Below, one piece after another: positions 45,076 to 53,748 of a stretch of DNA of 64,000 nucleotides (position 1 is its first letter; each line of letters starts with the position of its first letter). The notes under the pieces were generated by a model. It had not been told where the DNA came from, did no database searches, and saw only the letters and a list, made by a program, of their open reading frames with translations. Source of the stretch: Verrucomicrobium spinosum DSM 4136 = JCM 18804 (GTDB taxonomy: Bacteria > Verrucomicrobiota > Verrucomicrobiia > Verrucomicrobiales > Verrucomicrobiaceae); contig NZ_ABIZ01000001.1 of NCBI RefSeq assembly GCF_000172155.1, positions 558,001 to 622,000 on the forward strand, given 5' to 3'. Position numbers and translations under genes: made by a program.

Positions 45076-46812
45076 ATGCGGATGCACCGATGCTTTCTCC
45101 CCCTGCTGGCGATTCCGCTGGCCACCAGCCTGGCTGTGGCTGCGGACGGTCCCACCACCCCGAATCCCGGTCTGCGCTACCACTACGATGTGCCGAAGGC
45201 AGACCCACCCCAGATCATCAAGGTGGATCTGTGCGTGTACGGAGGCACCCCGGCTGGCATCGGTGCGGCGGTGCAGGCCCGCCGCCTGGGCAAGACCGCC
45301 GCGTTGGCAGTCCATCGCCGCCACGTGGGGGGGCTCACTTCCGCAGGGCTCACGGCGGTGGACCTGGGCAAAAAGGAGTCCATTGGCGGCATGGCTGCCG
45401 AATTCCTCAACCGGATGGGCAAGTGGAGCGGCTTCCGCTCGGGCGACGCAGAGAACGTTTTCCGCGCCATGTTGAAGGAGGCGGATGTGCCTGTGTACTA
45501 TGAGCACCGCCTGTCCAAGGTGGTGAAGGACGGCAACCGCATCACGGCGCTGGAGTTTGAGAACGGCAACCGGATCGAGGCCAAGTGTTTCGTGGATGCC
45601 ACCTATGAGGGCGATCTCTTTGCCGGGGCGGGTGTCTCCTACCATGTAGGGCGTGAGGACAACTCCGTGTACGGCGAGACGGTGAACGGCTACTTTGTGG
45701 CGGACAAGCACCAGTTCCGTTTTGATGTGGACCCTTATGTGAAGGCTGGGGACCCTTCCAGCGGACTGTTGCCCGGCATTCAGCCCGGGCCGCCGCGTCC
45801 TGCCGGCTCAGGTGACAAGTGGGTGCAGGCCTACAACTTCCGCATGTGGCTGACGAAGGCCGACCAGGGCATCGCGTACCCCAAGCCTGCCAACTACAAC
45901 CGGGATGATTATGCGCTGCTGCTGCGCTACATCACGACGCAGCCGGATTTCCCGTGGGATTTCACGTACAAGTACGGCCCCATCAAACTGAACCTGGGCG
46001 ACTGCAATAACGCCGGCCCTGTCTCCACGGACTTCATCGGCGGCAGCAACGAGTGGCCAGAGGCTGATCAGGCCAGGCGCGAAAAGATCTTCCAGGCGCA
46101 TGTGACCTACCAGCAGGGCATGATGTGGTTCCTCGCCAATGACGAGGCGGTGCCGCAGCGGCTCCGTGACTTTGTGAAGACATTCGGCCTGCCCAAGGAC
46201 CAGTTTCCTGAAACTGGCGGCTGGCCGCATGAGCTCTATGTGCGTGAAGGGCGCCGCATGATCTCAGACTACGTGATGACCGAGCACAACTGCACAGGCA
46301 AGGTGGTGCCGGAAGACAGCGTGGGCCTGGCGAGCTACACCATGGATTCCCACCACACCTCCCGCGTCGTGGTGGACGGTTTCGTGAAAGCGGAAGGGAA
46401 TGTGGAGAAGCCCACCCCGGCCCCCTACCCGGTGAGCTATCGTGCGATGGTGCCCAAGGAGAGCGAGTGCAACAACCTCCTCGTGGGCGTCTGCGTCTCC
46501 AGTTCCCACATTGCCTACGGCAGCATCCGCATGGAGCCCGTGTTCCTGCTGCTGGGCCAGTCGGCGGCCACGGCGGCTTCCATCGCCATCGATGACGGCC
46601 TGACGGTGCAGAAGGTGCCCTACGCCAAGCTGCGTGAACGTCTCCTGAAGGATCACCAGATCCTGGACTGGACCCTGGAGATGCAAGCCAAGGCGGTCGC
46701 TGCTGAGAAGGAGCGGAAGGAGAAGGAAAAGGCCAAGGCGGCCCAGTCGAAGGCGGAGGGCAAGAAGGGGGCCACCAAGGAGAAGACCCCGGCCCCCGGT
46801 CCCGCGAACTGA
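45076..46812 (+). CDS. Secreted FAD-dependent oxidoreductase
   Basis: 578 residues; the Met two codons in (45082) is an alternative start. A Sec signal peptide (ending AVAAD) is followed by the FAD_oxidored domain (PF12831-like): VDLCVYGGTPAGIGAAVQARRLGK as the dinucleotide loop, VGGLTSAGLTAVDLG, and FVDATYEGDLFAGAGVSYHVGRE. The C-terminal part ends in MEPVFLLLGQSAATAASIAI and a Lys/Glu-rich tail. Such proteins are abundant in Planctomycetes and Verrucomicrobia and are thought to oxidise plant or algal sugars, but the substrate is unknown. TTTACA (45046-45051), 18 bases, TAGAAC (45070-45075) directly abuts the ATG. Confidence 0.88.
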   Translation: MRMHRCFLPLLAIPLATSLAVAADGPTTPNPGLRYHYDVPKADPPQIIKVDLCVYGGTPAGIGAAVQARRLGKTAALAVHRRHVGGLTSAGLTAVDLGKKESIGGMAAEFLNRMGKWSGFRSGDAENVFRAMLKEADVPVYYEHRLSKVVKDGNRITALEFENGNRIEAKCFVDATYEGDLFAGAGVSYHVGREDNSVYGETVNGYFVADKHQFRFDVDPYVKAGDPSSGLLPGIQPGPPRPAGSGDKWVQAYNFRMWLTKADQGIAYPKPANYNRDDYALLLRYITTQPDFPWDFTYKYGPIKLNLGDCNNAGPVSTDFIGGSNEWPEADQARREKIFQAHVTYQQGMMWFLANDEAVPQRLRDFVKTFGLPKDQFPETGGWPHELYVREGRRMISDYVMTEHNCTGKVVPEDSVGLASYTMDSHHTSRVVVDGFVKAEGNVEKPTPAPYPVSYRAMVPKESECNNLLVGVCVSSSHIAYGSIRMEPVFLLLGQSAATAASIAIDDGLTVQKVPYAKLRERLLKDHQILDWTLEMQAKAVAAEKERKEKEKAKAAQSKAEGKKGATKEKTPAPGPAN

Positions 46813-46848
46813 TCCGGGCACGCATTGATCTCATCCAACCACGAAAAA

Positions 46849-46872
46849 GGGAGGCCGGAGCCTCCCTTTTTT
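46849..46872 (+). terminator. Intrinsic terminator, possibly bidirectional
   Basis: GGGAGGC (46849-46855) pairs with GCCTCCC (46860-46866) around CGGA, followed by six T and preceded by five A. It ends the FAD oxidoreductase gene and could also serve the convergent sigma-factor gene. Confidence 0.9.
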
Positions 46873-46906
46873 GATAGGTTGAGATCGTTGCCAGGATCGG
46901 GCCTGG

Positions 46907-47539
46907 TTAGATTCGGCGCTTGATCACCTGCTCAAGTCTTTGCACGCCGCGGCGGATGCGGGCCTTCACCGTGCCGAGTGGCTCGTTGAGACGTTCCGCG
47001 ATCTCGCTCTGGGTCAGCCCGCCGAAGTAGGCCATCTGGATGGCTTCACGCTGTTCAGGCGTGAGTTCCAGGACGGCGCTTTGCACCGCAGCGTCGCTTT
47101 CCTTGGCGATGAGGACATCGCTGGTGTCATCCACGAATTCTGGCTGGGCCGTGCGGGACTCCGATTCGAAGTCGTCATTGAGCCGGCTACGACGCTGTTT
47201 GGCGCGGATCCGGTCAATGGCGCGGTTGCGGGCCATCGTGGTCACCCAGGTCAGGGGTTTACCCTTGGTAGGCTCATAAAGGTGGGCTTTCTGCCAAATC
47301 TGGACGAGAACCTCCTGCATGATGTCCTCGGTGTCCTGGTGGTCGTTCAGGACGCGGTGGATGGTGGAATAGAGCAGGCCACTGAACTTCTTATAGAAGA
47401 ACTGGAAGGCGGCGACATCGCGTTGGCCGATGCGCTGAAGCAGGGCCATATCCGCATCGACTTCCTCAGCGGTAGGGGCAGCCGGAGCAGCAGAGGTTGT
47501 GTTCCGAGTGCGACGGTTCGTTGCAATCATCGTTTTCAC
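46907..47539 (-). CDS. ECF-type RNA polymerase sigma factor
   Basis: 210 residues. Region 2: AFQFFYKKFSGLLYSTIHRVLNDHQDTEDIMQEVLVQIWQ (in part) and TWVTTMARNRAIDRIRAKQRR, the -10-binding segment. Region 4: LTPEQREAIQMAYFGGLTQSEIAERLNEPLGTVKARIRRGVQRL (in part), the -35-binding helix-turn-helix. There is no sigma1 or sigma3, so it is group 4. No anti-sigma gene is adjacent. The Ala/Thr-rich N-terminal 30 residues are atypical. The region before the ATG carries four TTGTCTA-like boxes, which suggests specific regulation. Confidence 0.93.
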   Translation of the reverse strand: MKTMIATNRRTRNTTSAAPAAPTAEEVDADMALLQRIGQRDVAAFQFFYKKFSGLLYSTIHRVLNDHQDTEDIMQEVLVQIWQKAHLYEPTKGKPLTWVTTMARNRAIDRIRAKQRRSRLNDDFESESRTAQPEFVDDTSDVLIAKESDAAVQSAVLELTPEQREAIQMAYFGGLTQSEIAERLNEPLGTVKARIRRGVQRLEQVIKRRI

Positions 47540-47566
47540 AATGACAACATCTCACGTGTTGAGCTT

Positions 47567-47634
47567 TTGTCTACAATATTTTTATCGCCGTCTATGATTT
47601 GTCTATTAAACGGATTGCCCCTTTCGGTTGTCTA
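47567..47634 (-). promoter_or_regulatory. Four TTGTCTA boxes upstream of the sigma-factor gene
   Basis: TTGTCTA at 47567-47573, 47599-47605 and 47628-47634, plus the variant CCGTCTA at 47588-47594, all in one orientation (TAGACAA in the gene's direction). Starts are 21, 11 and 29 bases apart, close to whole helical turns for the first two. They lie 28-95 bases before the ATG in AT-rich DNA. Confidence 0.5.
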
Positions 47635-47653
47635 AGCTGCCTGTTTTCTGCCT

Positions 47654-48787
47654 TTACTTGGGCAAGTGGAACAGGTCTTTACATCCAATACGCTCCGCCA
47701 TCCGCAAAGGACGTCGCATTGCTTCCGCCATGCGCTGGGCTTCCTCCTGGCCCCGCAGGTCCTGGCAGCGGGGGTGGGCCTCTGAAGCGGCGATGTGCCC
47801 CAGAAGGGTGAGCACGTGGGCGGTGCTGTGTTTGTAGGCGGAGGCGCTCATCTTCTCGTCGAGGCGGAATACCAGGTCCTCGAAGGACTGGATGGCCTCA
47901 AAGACCTTGTACACCCGGGTGTCGAAGCGGCCCGTGCCGGTCTTGAACTGCTTTTCCGCCACACTGTCGAGCAGCCACATGTCCTTGGCCGCGCAGATGA
48001 GCGGGCAGGCGCTGACGCCGGCCCCGATGAGCAGCGGCAGCCCGAGCCGGATGGCGGTGCAGATCCCAAAGTCATCCCCACTGTGTGGAGCGAAGTCCAG
48101 CTTCAGGGATTTGCACATGGCGGCCCAGTAGAGGAAGTGCGGCTCATCCAGGGTGGAGATTTTGCCGCCGACGAATTTAGGGTGCTTGGCCAGCTCATGA
48201 AGCAGCCAGGGCTCGTAGGGAGTGGCCCAGGGGACAAAGGAAGGCTCCAGCGCGTGGACAATGCCGGGGCGGATGAGGTGCTCGGCCAGCTCAAAATAGG
48301 CATCCCGTCGGGCCTCGGTGCCCAGGGAGTTGAGGGTGCGGGAGGTCATGAGCATGACCTCGCAGTTGCCGTGCTCCTGCACGGCATCGATCATGGGGAA
48401 GTAACGCTCCGCCTTGAAGTCGTTGTGGCCGAGGTCCTTGCCGGTGACGCCGGCGATGAAGCGCTGGTCGGGGAAGGCGGCACGGAACCGCAGGAGGACT
48501 TCGCGGTACTCCTCCAAGGTCAGGTCAAAGATGTAGCCGGTGTCCGCATTGAGCACGAAGTCGATTTCCACGCCATAGCGAGCAGCGCAGCGGCGCATCC
48601 AGTCGATGCTGCGGACGAAGCCGTCCCAGTCAGGCTTCTGGTCCTGAAAGGGGAGCAGGGCGGCTACGCAGAGGCGAGCCTTGGTGGAGTGATCCACCAG
48701 CTCTTCCTCGCTGGTCCAGGCCCAGACCGTGTCGCTCCAGGGTGTGGAGGGTTTCAGGTCGGCGGGGTCGTGAATAAGGGCGCTCAT
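47654..48787 (-). CDS. Dihydrodipicolinate-synthase-like (DapA/NanA superfamily) protein
   Basis: 377 residues from the ATG at 48787; the frame upstream to 48964 has no family-like sequence. It is a TIM barrel with DFVLNADTGYIFDLTLEEYREVLL, RFIAGVTGKDLGH and FVGGKISTLDEPHFLYWAAMCKSL, where the Lys after Gly-Gly would be the Schiff-base residue. Longer than DapA (about 290). Proteins of this kind are annotated as DapA-family (DUF993-like) and may be aldolases for sugar acids; the substrate is unknown. It is divergent from the DUF47 gene and downstream of nothing on its strand. Confidence 0.75.
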   Translation of the reverse strand: MSALIHDPADLKPSTPWSDTVWAWTSEEELVDHSTKARLCVAALLPFQDQKPDWDGFVRSIDWMRRCAARYGVEIDFVLNADTGYIFDLTLEEYREVLLRFRAAFPDQRFIAGVTGKDLGHNDFKAERYFPMIDAVQEHGNCEVMLMTSRTLNSLGTEARRDAYFELAEHLIRPGIVHALEPSFVPWATPYEPWLLHELAKHPKFVGGKISTLDEPHFLYWAAMCKSLKLDFAPHSGDDFGICTAIRLGLPLLIGAGVSACPLICAAKDMWLLDSVAEKQFKTGTGRFDTRVYKVFEAIQSFEDLVFRLDEKMSASAYKHSTAHVLTLLGHIAASEAHPRCQDLRGQEEAQRMAEAMRRPLRMAERIGCKDLFHLPK

Positions 48788-49006
48788 GCGGGTGCTGGGT
48801 GGAGAGGAACGGTGGCGTGTGGGGTCCATCCTCTCCAGTCCGATTTTTATGTCAACGTCGGGGGCATCTTGTGGCGGAGTCGGGCGTCTTCTTTGTGCTA
48901 GCTGGGCCGACTTTGTCCAGATTCGCGAGAGTCTAAGGCAAATCGAACTTGCCAAGAACGTCACCTAATGTCACTTGACGGGCTCTCAGGCCTTATCCCC
49001 TCCCGC

Positions 49007-49636
49007 ATGTTCAGCAGTCTCTTCAAACGCGACGACACGTTCTACACTTTGCTGGAGGCCAGTGCCGCGGAAGCGCGCAACTGCGCAATCCTTCTGAAAG
49101 ATGTGATGGCCCACATGGGTGCCGACACCAGCTCCCAGCTCGATGCGATCCATCAGAGCCGGCGCAAGCACAAGCGCCTGACCCAGGAGGTAACGGAGCG
49201 TCTGTGCAAGACCTTCATCACCCCGCTGGACCGTGAGGACATCGAGCATCTTAGCAGTGCTCTGCACAAGATCCCCAAGACGGTGGAAAAGATTGCAGAA
49301 CGCCTCGCGCTCTGCCCCGTGCAGTACGCCAACGACATCGTTTCCCGCCAGATCAACCTGCTGGACCTGGGCACGGTGGAAGTGGTGAACATGGTGGGTG
49401 CCCTGCGCAAGAAGGCTGGCATGGAGCACATCCAGGACATGCAGGACCGTCTGCAGCATATTGAGGGGGATGGCGACAAGATGCTCATGGATCTGTTGCG
49501 CCAGCTCTACAACGGCAAGGCCGACCCGATCGAGGTGCTGATCCTCAAAGACCTCTACGAACTCCTGGAGCGCGCGATCGACCGGTGCCGCGACGCCGGG
49601 AACGTGGTCTTCCAAGTGGTGCTGAAGTACTCCTGA
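49007..49636 (+). CDS. DUF47 PhoU-like protein
   Basis: 209 residues from the ATG at 49007; an earlier ATG at 48968 is possible. All-helical PhoU-type fold: SRRKHKRLTQEVTERLCKTFITPLDREDIEHLSSALHKIPKTVEKIAER (in part), then ILKDLYELLERAIDRCRDAGNVV near the end, the usual metal-ligand ERAiD..eda segment. DUF47 proteins are encoded beside PiT phosphate permeases and are thought to control them. Here the permease starts 16 bases on. It is cytosolic. Confidence 0.9.
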   Translation: MFSSLFKRDDTFYTLLEASAAEARNCAILLKDVMAHMGADTSSQLDAIHQSRRKHKRLTQEVTERLCKTFITPLDREDIEHLSSALHKIPKTVEKIAERLALCPVQYANDIVSRQINLLDLGTVEVVNMVGALRKKAGMEHIQDMQDRLQHIEGDGDKMLMDLLRQLYNGKADPIEVLILKDLYELLERAIDRCRDAGNVVFQVVLKYS

Positions 49637-49652
49637 TCCGCCACTCCCGCCC

Positions 49653-50699
49653 ATGCTGACGCTTTTCCTCTGCGTACTCATCGCAGCGCTGGCCTTCGAG
49701 TACATCAACGGCTTCCACGATGCGGCGAACGCCATCGCCACGGTGGTGTCCACCAAGGTGCTGACACCCCGGCAGGCCATCATGCTGGCGGCGGTGTGCA
49801 ATCTTTTTGGGGCGCTCATGGGTACCGCCGTCGCCAAGGCGGTGGGCAAGGACTTCGTGGACGTGAGTGCTGTGACCATGGCCACAGTGCTGGCCGCCCT
49901 GCTCGGTGCCATCATCTGGAATTTGATCACCTGGTGGTTCGGCATCCCATCCAGCTCCAGCCATGCGCTGGTGGGTGGGCTCTGCGGTGCGGGGATCGCT
50001 TCCTCACCCAAAGGGTGGGATGTGCTGCTCTGGGGCACGGGCCTTTGGCCCAAATTGATCAAGCCCATGATCCTGTCTCCACTGATCGGCTTCATCCTGG
50101 GAGCCATCATCATGTTGCTGCTCAATTTGTCGCTCTTCAAGGCACAGCCCTCCTGGATCAATCGGGTCTTCGGTCGTCTGCAGATTGTGAGTGCTGCCTT
50201 CATGGGCCTGAGTCACGGGACCAATGATGCGCAAAAGACCATGGGGATCATCGCACTGGCGATGTACACCGGCACACAAGCGGGGGCTTTCAATGAACTG
50301 CCCGGCTGGCTGGGCTTCCTGAAGTCGGAGAAATTTGAGATCCCCCCTTGGGTAGTGATTGTCTGCGCCATCACCATGTTTGCCGGCACGGCAGGCGGTG
50401 GCTGGCGCATCATCAAGACCATGGGCCACAAGATGGTGAAGCTGATGCCGGTGCACGGCTTTGCTGCCGAGACCACCGCGGCGGTTATCATTCAGTCTGC
50501 CAGCCACATGGGCATCCCCCTTTCCACCACGCACGTCATCTCCACCAGCATCATGGGCGTGGGGGCCACCCGCCGTCTGAGCGCGGTAAAGTGGGGCATC
50601 GTGCACCGCATCGTCTGGGCCTGGGTGCTGACCCTGCCCATCACGGGCATCCTCGGCTACTGGCTGCTGAAGCTGCTGGATGTCTTCGGTTTCCATTGA
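49653..50699 (+). CDS. pit: PiT-family inorganic phosphate permease
   Basis: 348 residues with about 10 membrane helices. The N-terminal PiT repeat FEYINGFHDAANAIATVVSTKVLTPRQAIM and the internal copy GLSHGTNDAQKTMGIIAL, each with the conserved GxxNDxxN-like Asp/Asn pair, give the symmetry of the family. It takes up metal-phosphate with protons. It is 16 bases after the DUF47 gene, which probably regulates it. LKLIPVHGFAAETTA-like (LMPVHGFAAETTAAVIIQSASHMGIPLSTTHV, in part) is the second signature. Confidence 0.94.
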   Translation: MLTLFLCVLIAALAFEYINGFHDAANAIATVVSTKVLTPRQAIMLAAVCNLFGALMGTAVAKAVGKDFVDVSAVTMATVLAALLGAIIWNLITWWFGIPSSSSHALVGGLCGAGIASSPKGWDVLLWGTGLWPKLIKPMILSPLIGFILGAIIMLLLNLSLFKAQPSWINRVFGRLQIVSAAFMGLSHGTNDAQKTMGIIALAMYTGTQAGAFNELPGWLGFLKSEKFEIPPWVVIVCAITMFAGTAGGGWRIIKTMGHKMVKLMPVHGFAAETTAAVIIQSASHMGIPLSTTHVISTSIMGVGATRRLSAVKWGIVHRIVWAWVLTLPITGILGYWLLKLLDVFGFH

Positions 50700-50796
50700 T
50701 CTCGAAGTCGGATCGATCAGGTGAGGGTTGATCCGACACGTTTGTATCATTCTCCGGCCTTGCAGGCGGAGGCGGACCTTGTTCAAGTTGAGGCGC

Positions 50797-51912
50797 ATGT
50801 CTGCCGCCCTGCCTTGGTACGCTGTTGAGAACATCGACGAGATTCCGTCGCCCTCCCTGCTGGTCTATCCGGACCGGATCGAGGAGAATTTGCGGCGGAT
50901 GATCGCCATGGTGGGAGATGTGCAGCGGCTGCGTCCGCACATGAAGACCCACAAGATGCCGGATGTGATCAAGCTGCACCTCGCGCTAGGCATCACGAAG
51001 TTCAAATGCGCCACCATCGCTGAGGCGGAAATGACGGCCGAAGCCGGGGCCAAGGACATTCTGTTGGCCTATCCGCTCGTCGGGCCAAACATCGCGCGTT
51101 TCTTGAAGTTGAAGCGGCAGTATCCGCAGACGCGGTTCTGCGCGGTGGCAGACGATGCGGATGCGGCTCGTGCGCTCTCCGCCGCGGCGGGGAAGGAAGG
51201 TGTGACGGTGGAAGTGATGCTAGAGGTGAATTGCGGCATGGCCCGCACGGGCATCGCGCCCGGCGAAGGAGCAATCCAGCTCTATCAATTACTCGCCACC
51301 CTGCCGAACGTGCAGGTGGCTGGGATCCATGCCTACGATGGCCACATTCACGATCACGATTTGGCGGCCCGTACGTCCGGAGTGGAAGTGGCGTATCAAC
51401 CTGTGGAAGCCTTGCGGGATCGTCTGCTGGCGCTGGGCTTGAGCGTACCGCACTATGTGGTGAGCGGCACGCCCACGTTTGGCATCCATGCCCGGCGGGG
51501 TTCCTATGAATGCAGCCCCGGCACCTGCGTGGTCTGGGACTGGGGTTATGGCACGAAGCATCCGGATCTCGACTTCCTGCACGCGGCGCTGGTGGTGACG
51601 CGGGTGATCAGTAAACCGGCTCCCGAGCGGTTGACTTTGGACCTGGGGCACAAGGCGATCGCTGCCGAGAATCCGCATCCCAGAGTTTATCTCCTGAACC
51701 TGCCCGATGCCAAAGCGGTGATGCACAGCGAGGAACACCTGGCCGTGGAGACCCCGCTGGCGGGTGATTTCCCCGTGGGCAGCGTCGTGTACGGCGTGCC
51801 CTGGCACATTTGCCCCACCGTGGCGCTGCACTCCCATGCTTTTGTCGTGCGGGGCGGCCGCGCGGATGGCACCTGGAAGGTGGCGGGCCGGGAGCGGGTA
51901 ATCACAGTTTAG
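50797..51912 (+). CDS. D-threonine aldolase-like PLP enzyme
   Basis: 371 residues from the ATG at 50797. Alanine-racemase-like N-terminal barrel with the PLP Lys in RLRPHMKTHKMPDV, then VEVMLEVNCGMARTGI and the C-terminal D-serine-dehydratase-like domain with HSEEHLAVE and VPWHICPTVALHSHAFVV, where the His and Cys bind a metal. Such enzymes split D-threonine (and D-beta-hydroxy-amino acids) to glycine and acetaldehyde or deaminate D-serine; sequence alone does not tell which. The dipeptidase gene follows by 24 bases and is likely co-transcribed. Confidence 0.88.
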   Translation: MSAALPWYAVENIDEIPSPSLLVYPDRIEENLRRMIAMVGDVQRLRPHMKTHKMPDVIKLHLALGITKFKCATIAEAEMTAEAGAKDILLAYPLVGPNIARFLKLKRQYPQTRFCAVADDADAARALSAAAGKEGVTVEVMLEVNCGMARTGIAPGEGAIQLYQLLATLPNVQVAGIHAYDGHIHDHDLAARTSGVEVAYQPVEALRDRLLALGLSVPHYVVSGTPTFGIHARRGSYECSPGTCVVWDWGYGTKHPDLDFLHAALVVTRVISKPAPERLTLDLGHKAIAAENPHPRVYLLNLPDAKAVMHSEEHLAVETPLAGDFPVGSVVYGVPWHICPTVALHSHAFVVRGGRADGTWKVAGRERVITV

Positions 51913-51936
51913 CATCAGGCATCATTCTTCAGTAGC

Positions 51937-53016
51937 ATGAGCACACATTTCATCTTCGACGCCCATCTTGATCTCTCCATGAATGCCATGGAGTGGAACC
52001 GTGATTTGACTCGTCCCATTGAGGAAATCCGCCGCCGGGAGCAGGGCAAGACGGACATGAAGGATCGCGGTAACGGGGTGGTGTGCTTCCCGGAGATGCG
52101 ACGGGGTCGGATCGGGATCTGTGTGGCCACTCAGATCGCTCGTTATGTGAAGGAGACCAATCCCTTCCCCGGCTGGCATTCCCCGGAGATTGCCTGGGCG
52201 ATGACGCAGGCGCAGCTCGCTTGGTATCGGGCGATGGAGGAGAAGGGGGAGATGAAGCAGATCCGCACCGCCGGAGAGCTCAAAGCGATGGCGGATCTCT
52301 GGATGGGAGAACCGCCGGCCGATGCGCCGATTGGCTACATCCTCAGCCTGGAAGGGGCGGACTCCATGATCACCCTGGGGCATCTGGAGCGCTCCTATTC
52401 CGACGGTTTGCGCGCCCTGGGGCCCGCCCACTATGGCGTAGGGACGTACTCTCCTGGAACCGAGGCGGAAGGTCCGCTCACCGCCAAAGGCCGGGAGCTG
52501 GTGAAGGAGATGGACCGCCTGGGCATCATCATGGATGCCACGCACCTGACCGACGAGGCTTTCTGGGAGGCGGTCGAGTTGTTTCAAGGACCCGTGTGGG
52601 CCAGTCATCAGAACTGCCGCGCCCTGGTGCCGGCCCAGCGACAGTTCACGGATGAGCAGCTCAAGCATCTTATTGACCGCGGCGGCGTGATCGGTGCCGC
52701 CCTGGACGCCTGGATGATGGTGCCGGGCTGGATCAAGTTCAAAACTCGGCCAGAAGACGCCGGGGTGAACCTGCAGCACATGGTGGATCACATCGATCAC
52801 GTCTGCCAGCTCGCGGGGAATTCCCTGCATGCCGGCGTGGGTACGGATTTGGACGGCGGCTTCGGTCGCGAGCAGGCCCCTATGGACCTGGAAACCATCG
52901 CGGATCTGCAAAAGGTACCCCCAATGCTGGCCGCCAGAGGCTACTCCGAGAACGACATTGCCAACATCATGCACGGGAATTTCCTGCGGTTCTTGGAGAA
53001 GAATTTGCCGGCCTAA
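51937..53016 (+). CDS. M19-family membrane-type (renal) dipeptidase
   Basis: 359 residues. Metal ligands: HLD in FDAHLDLSM, Glu in LSLEGADSM, His in MDATHLTDEAF and His in ASHQNCRALVP, then Asp in GVGTDLDGGFG. All are at the places expected for a binuclear zinc peptidase of family M19. There is no signal peptide, so it is cytosolic. M19 enzymes accept dipeptides with a D-residue at the second position, which agrees with the D-amino-acid enzyme encoded just upstream. It ends 49 bases before the antitoxin gene. Confidence 0.92.
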   Translation: MSTHFIFDAHLDLSMNAMEWNRDLTRPIEEIRRREQGKTDMKDRGNGVVCFPEMRRGRIGICVATQIARYVKETNPFPGWHSPEIAWAMTQAQLAWYRAMEEKGEMKQIRTAGELKAMADLWMGEPPADAPIGYILSLEGADSMITLGHLERSYSDGLRALGPAHYGVGTYSPGTEAEGPLTAKGRELVKEMDRLGIIMDATHLTDEAFWEAVELFQGPVWASHQNCRALVPAQRQFTDEQLKHLIDRGGVIGAALDAWMMVPGWIKFKTRPEDAGVNLQHMVDHIDHVCQLAGNSLHAGVGTDLDGGFGREQAPMDLETIADLQKVPPMLAARGYSENDIANIMHGNFLRFLEKNLPA

Positions 53017-53031
53017 GTCCAATTGCCGCAC

Positions 53032-53060
53032 TTGACCAAGTACTTGGTCCGAAATATAGT
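53032..53060 (+). promoter_or_regulatory. Promoter and palindromic operator of the toxin-antitoxin pair
   Basis: TTGACC (53032-53037), 17 bases, TATAGT (53055-53060). A perfect 16-bp palindrome, GACCAAGTACTTGGTC (53034-53049), covers the -35 and half the spacer, which is where an autoregulating antitoxin would bind. The -10 ends 5 bases before the ATG at 53066, so the message would be leaderless. Confidence 0.75.
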
Positions 53061-53065
53061 CCGGT

Positions 53066-53314
53066 ATGACCACTGTCAATCTTCATGAGCTCAAAGCGCA
53101 TCTGTCTGAGTATGCGCGGAGGGTAAAGAGCGGTGAAACGGTGGTCGTGTGCGAACGGAATAAGCCGATCGGCGAGTTTCGACCGCTTCCGACGGCCGCT
53201 TCCCGCCTGAGGCCGGCACCCGGACTGTTTCGCGGCCAAATCCAAGTGACCGATGACTTTTTTTTGGTGAATGACGAGCTGGCAGCTTCCTTCGAGGAGG
53301 GTGGCGCGGAGTAA
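53066..53314 (+). CDS. Phd/YefM-family antitoxin
   Basis: 82 residues. The N-terminal Phd/YefM fold MTTVNLHELKAHLSEYARRVKSGETVVVCERNKPIGEFRPL (in part) is the DNA-binding and dimer half; the Asp/Glu-rich C-terminus (FFLVNDELAASFEEGGAE) would wrap the toxin. It lies 21 bases before the PIN toxin gene and behind a strong promoter with a palindrome. The start is the ATG at 53066; no ribosome site precedes it, consistent with leaderless translation. Confidence 0.92.
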   Translation: MTTVNLHELKAHLSEYARRVKSGETVVVCERNKPIGEFRPLPTAASRLRPAPGLFRGQIQVTDDFFLVNDELAASFEEGGAE

Positions 53315-53335
53315 ATAGTTCAGCGATAGAAGCTT

Positions 53336-53722
53336 GTGAAACTTCTTTTGGATACGTGTGCCGCGCTTTGGTACTGGGCAGGAGACGCAAGACTCTCCAG
53401 CAAGGCAATCTCTGCCCTGAGCGATCCAGAGAACGAGGTGGTATTCCACCAAGTTTCCTACCTTGAGATAACTTTGAGGCATTCGCTGGGAAAACTTCCA
53501 ATGGCTGAGCCTCCCGGGGCCTTGGTTCCCAAAGCCATAAAAGCTTATGGAATCGACTATGCCGTTTTGTCTAATCGAGACATTCAAGGCTTGGAACAAC
53601 TGCCGTTTCATCATCGTGATCCTTTTGACCGCCTCTTGATTTCGCACGCTCGACACAAAGGGTTGGTCATTGTCTCCGCTGATGAGGAGATGCCGAAATA
53701 CGACGTGTCCGTGCTGTGGTAG
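53336..53722 (+). CDS. PIN-domain toxin (VapC-like ribonuclease)
   Basis: 128 residues from a GTG start. Acidic residues of the PIN site: Asp6 in LLLDTCAALW, Glu in SYLEITLRHSLGK, Asp in RDPFDRLLISHARHKG and the Asp in VSADEEMPKYDV. PIN toxins cut RNA, usually tRNA or rRNA, and stop translation until the antitoxin covers them. The pair sits between the dipeptidase and aldolase genes, with its own promoter, so it probably moved into a formerly continuous catabolic cluster. Confidence 0.92.
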   Translation: MKLLLDTCAALWYWAGDARLSSKAISALSDPENEVVFHQVSYLEITLRHSLGKLPMAEPPGALVPKAIKAYGIDYAVLSNRDIQGLEQLPFHHRDPFDRLLISHARHKGLVIVSADEEMPKYDVSVLW

Positions 53723-53748
53723 ATGATTGACTAGCTCGAATAGGTACC

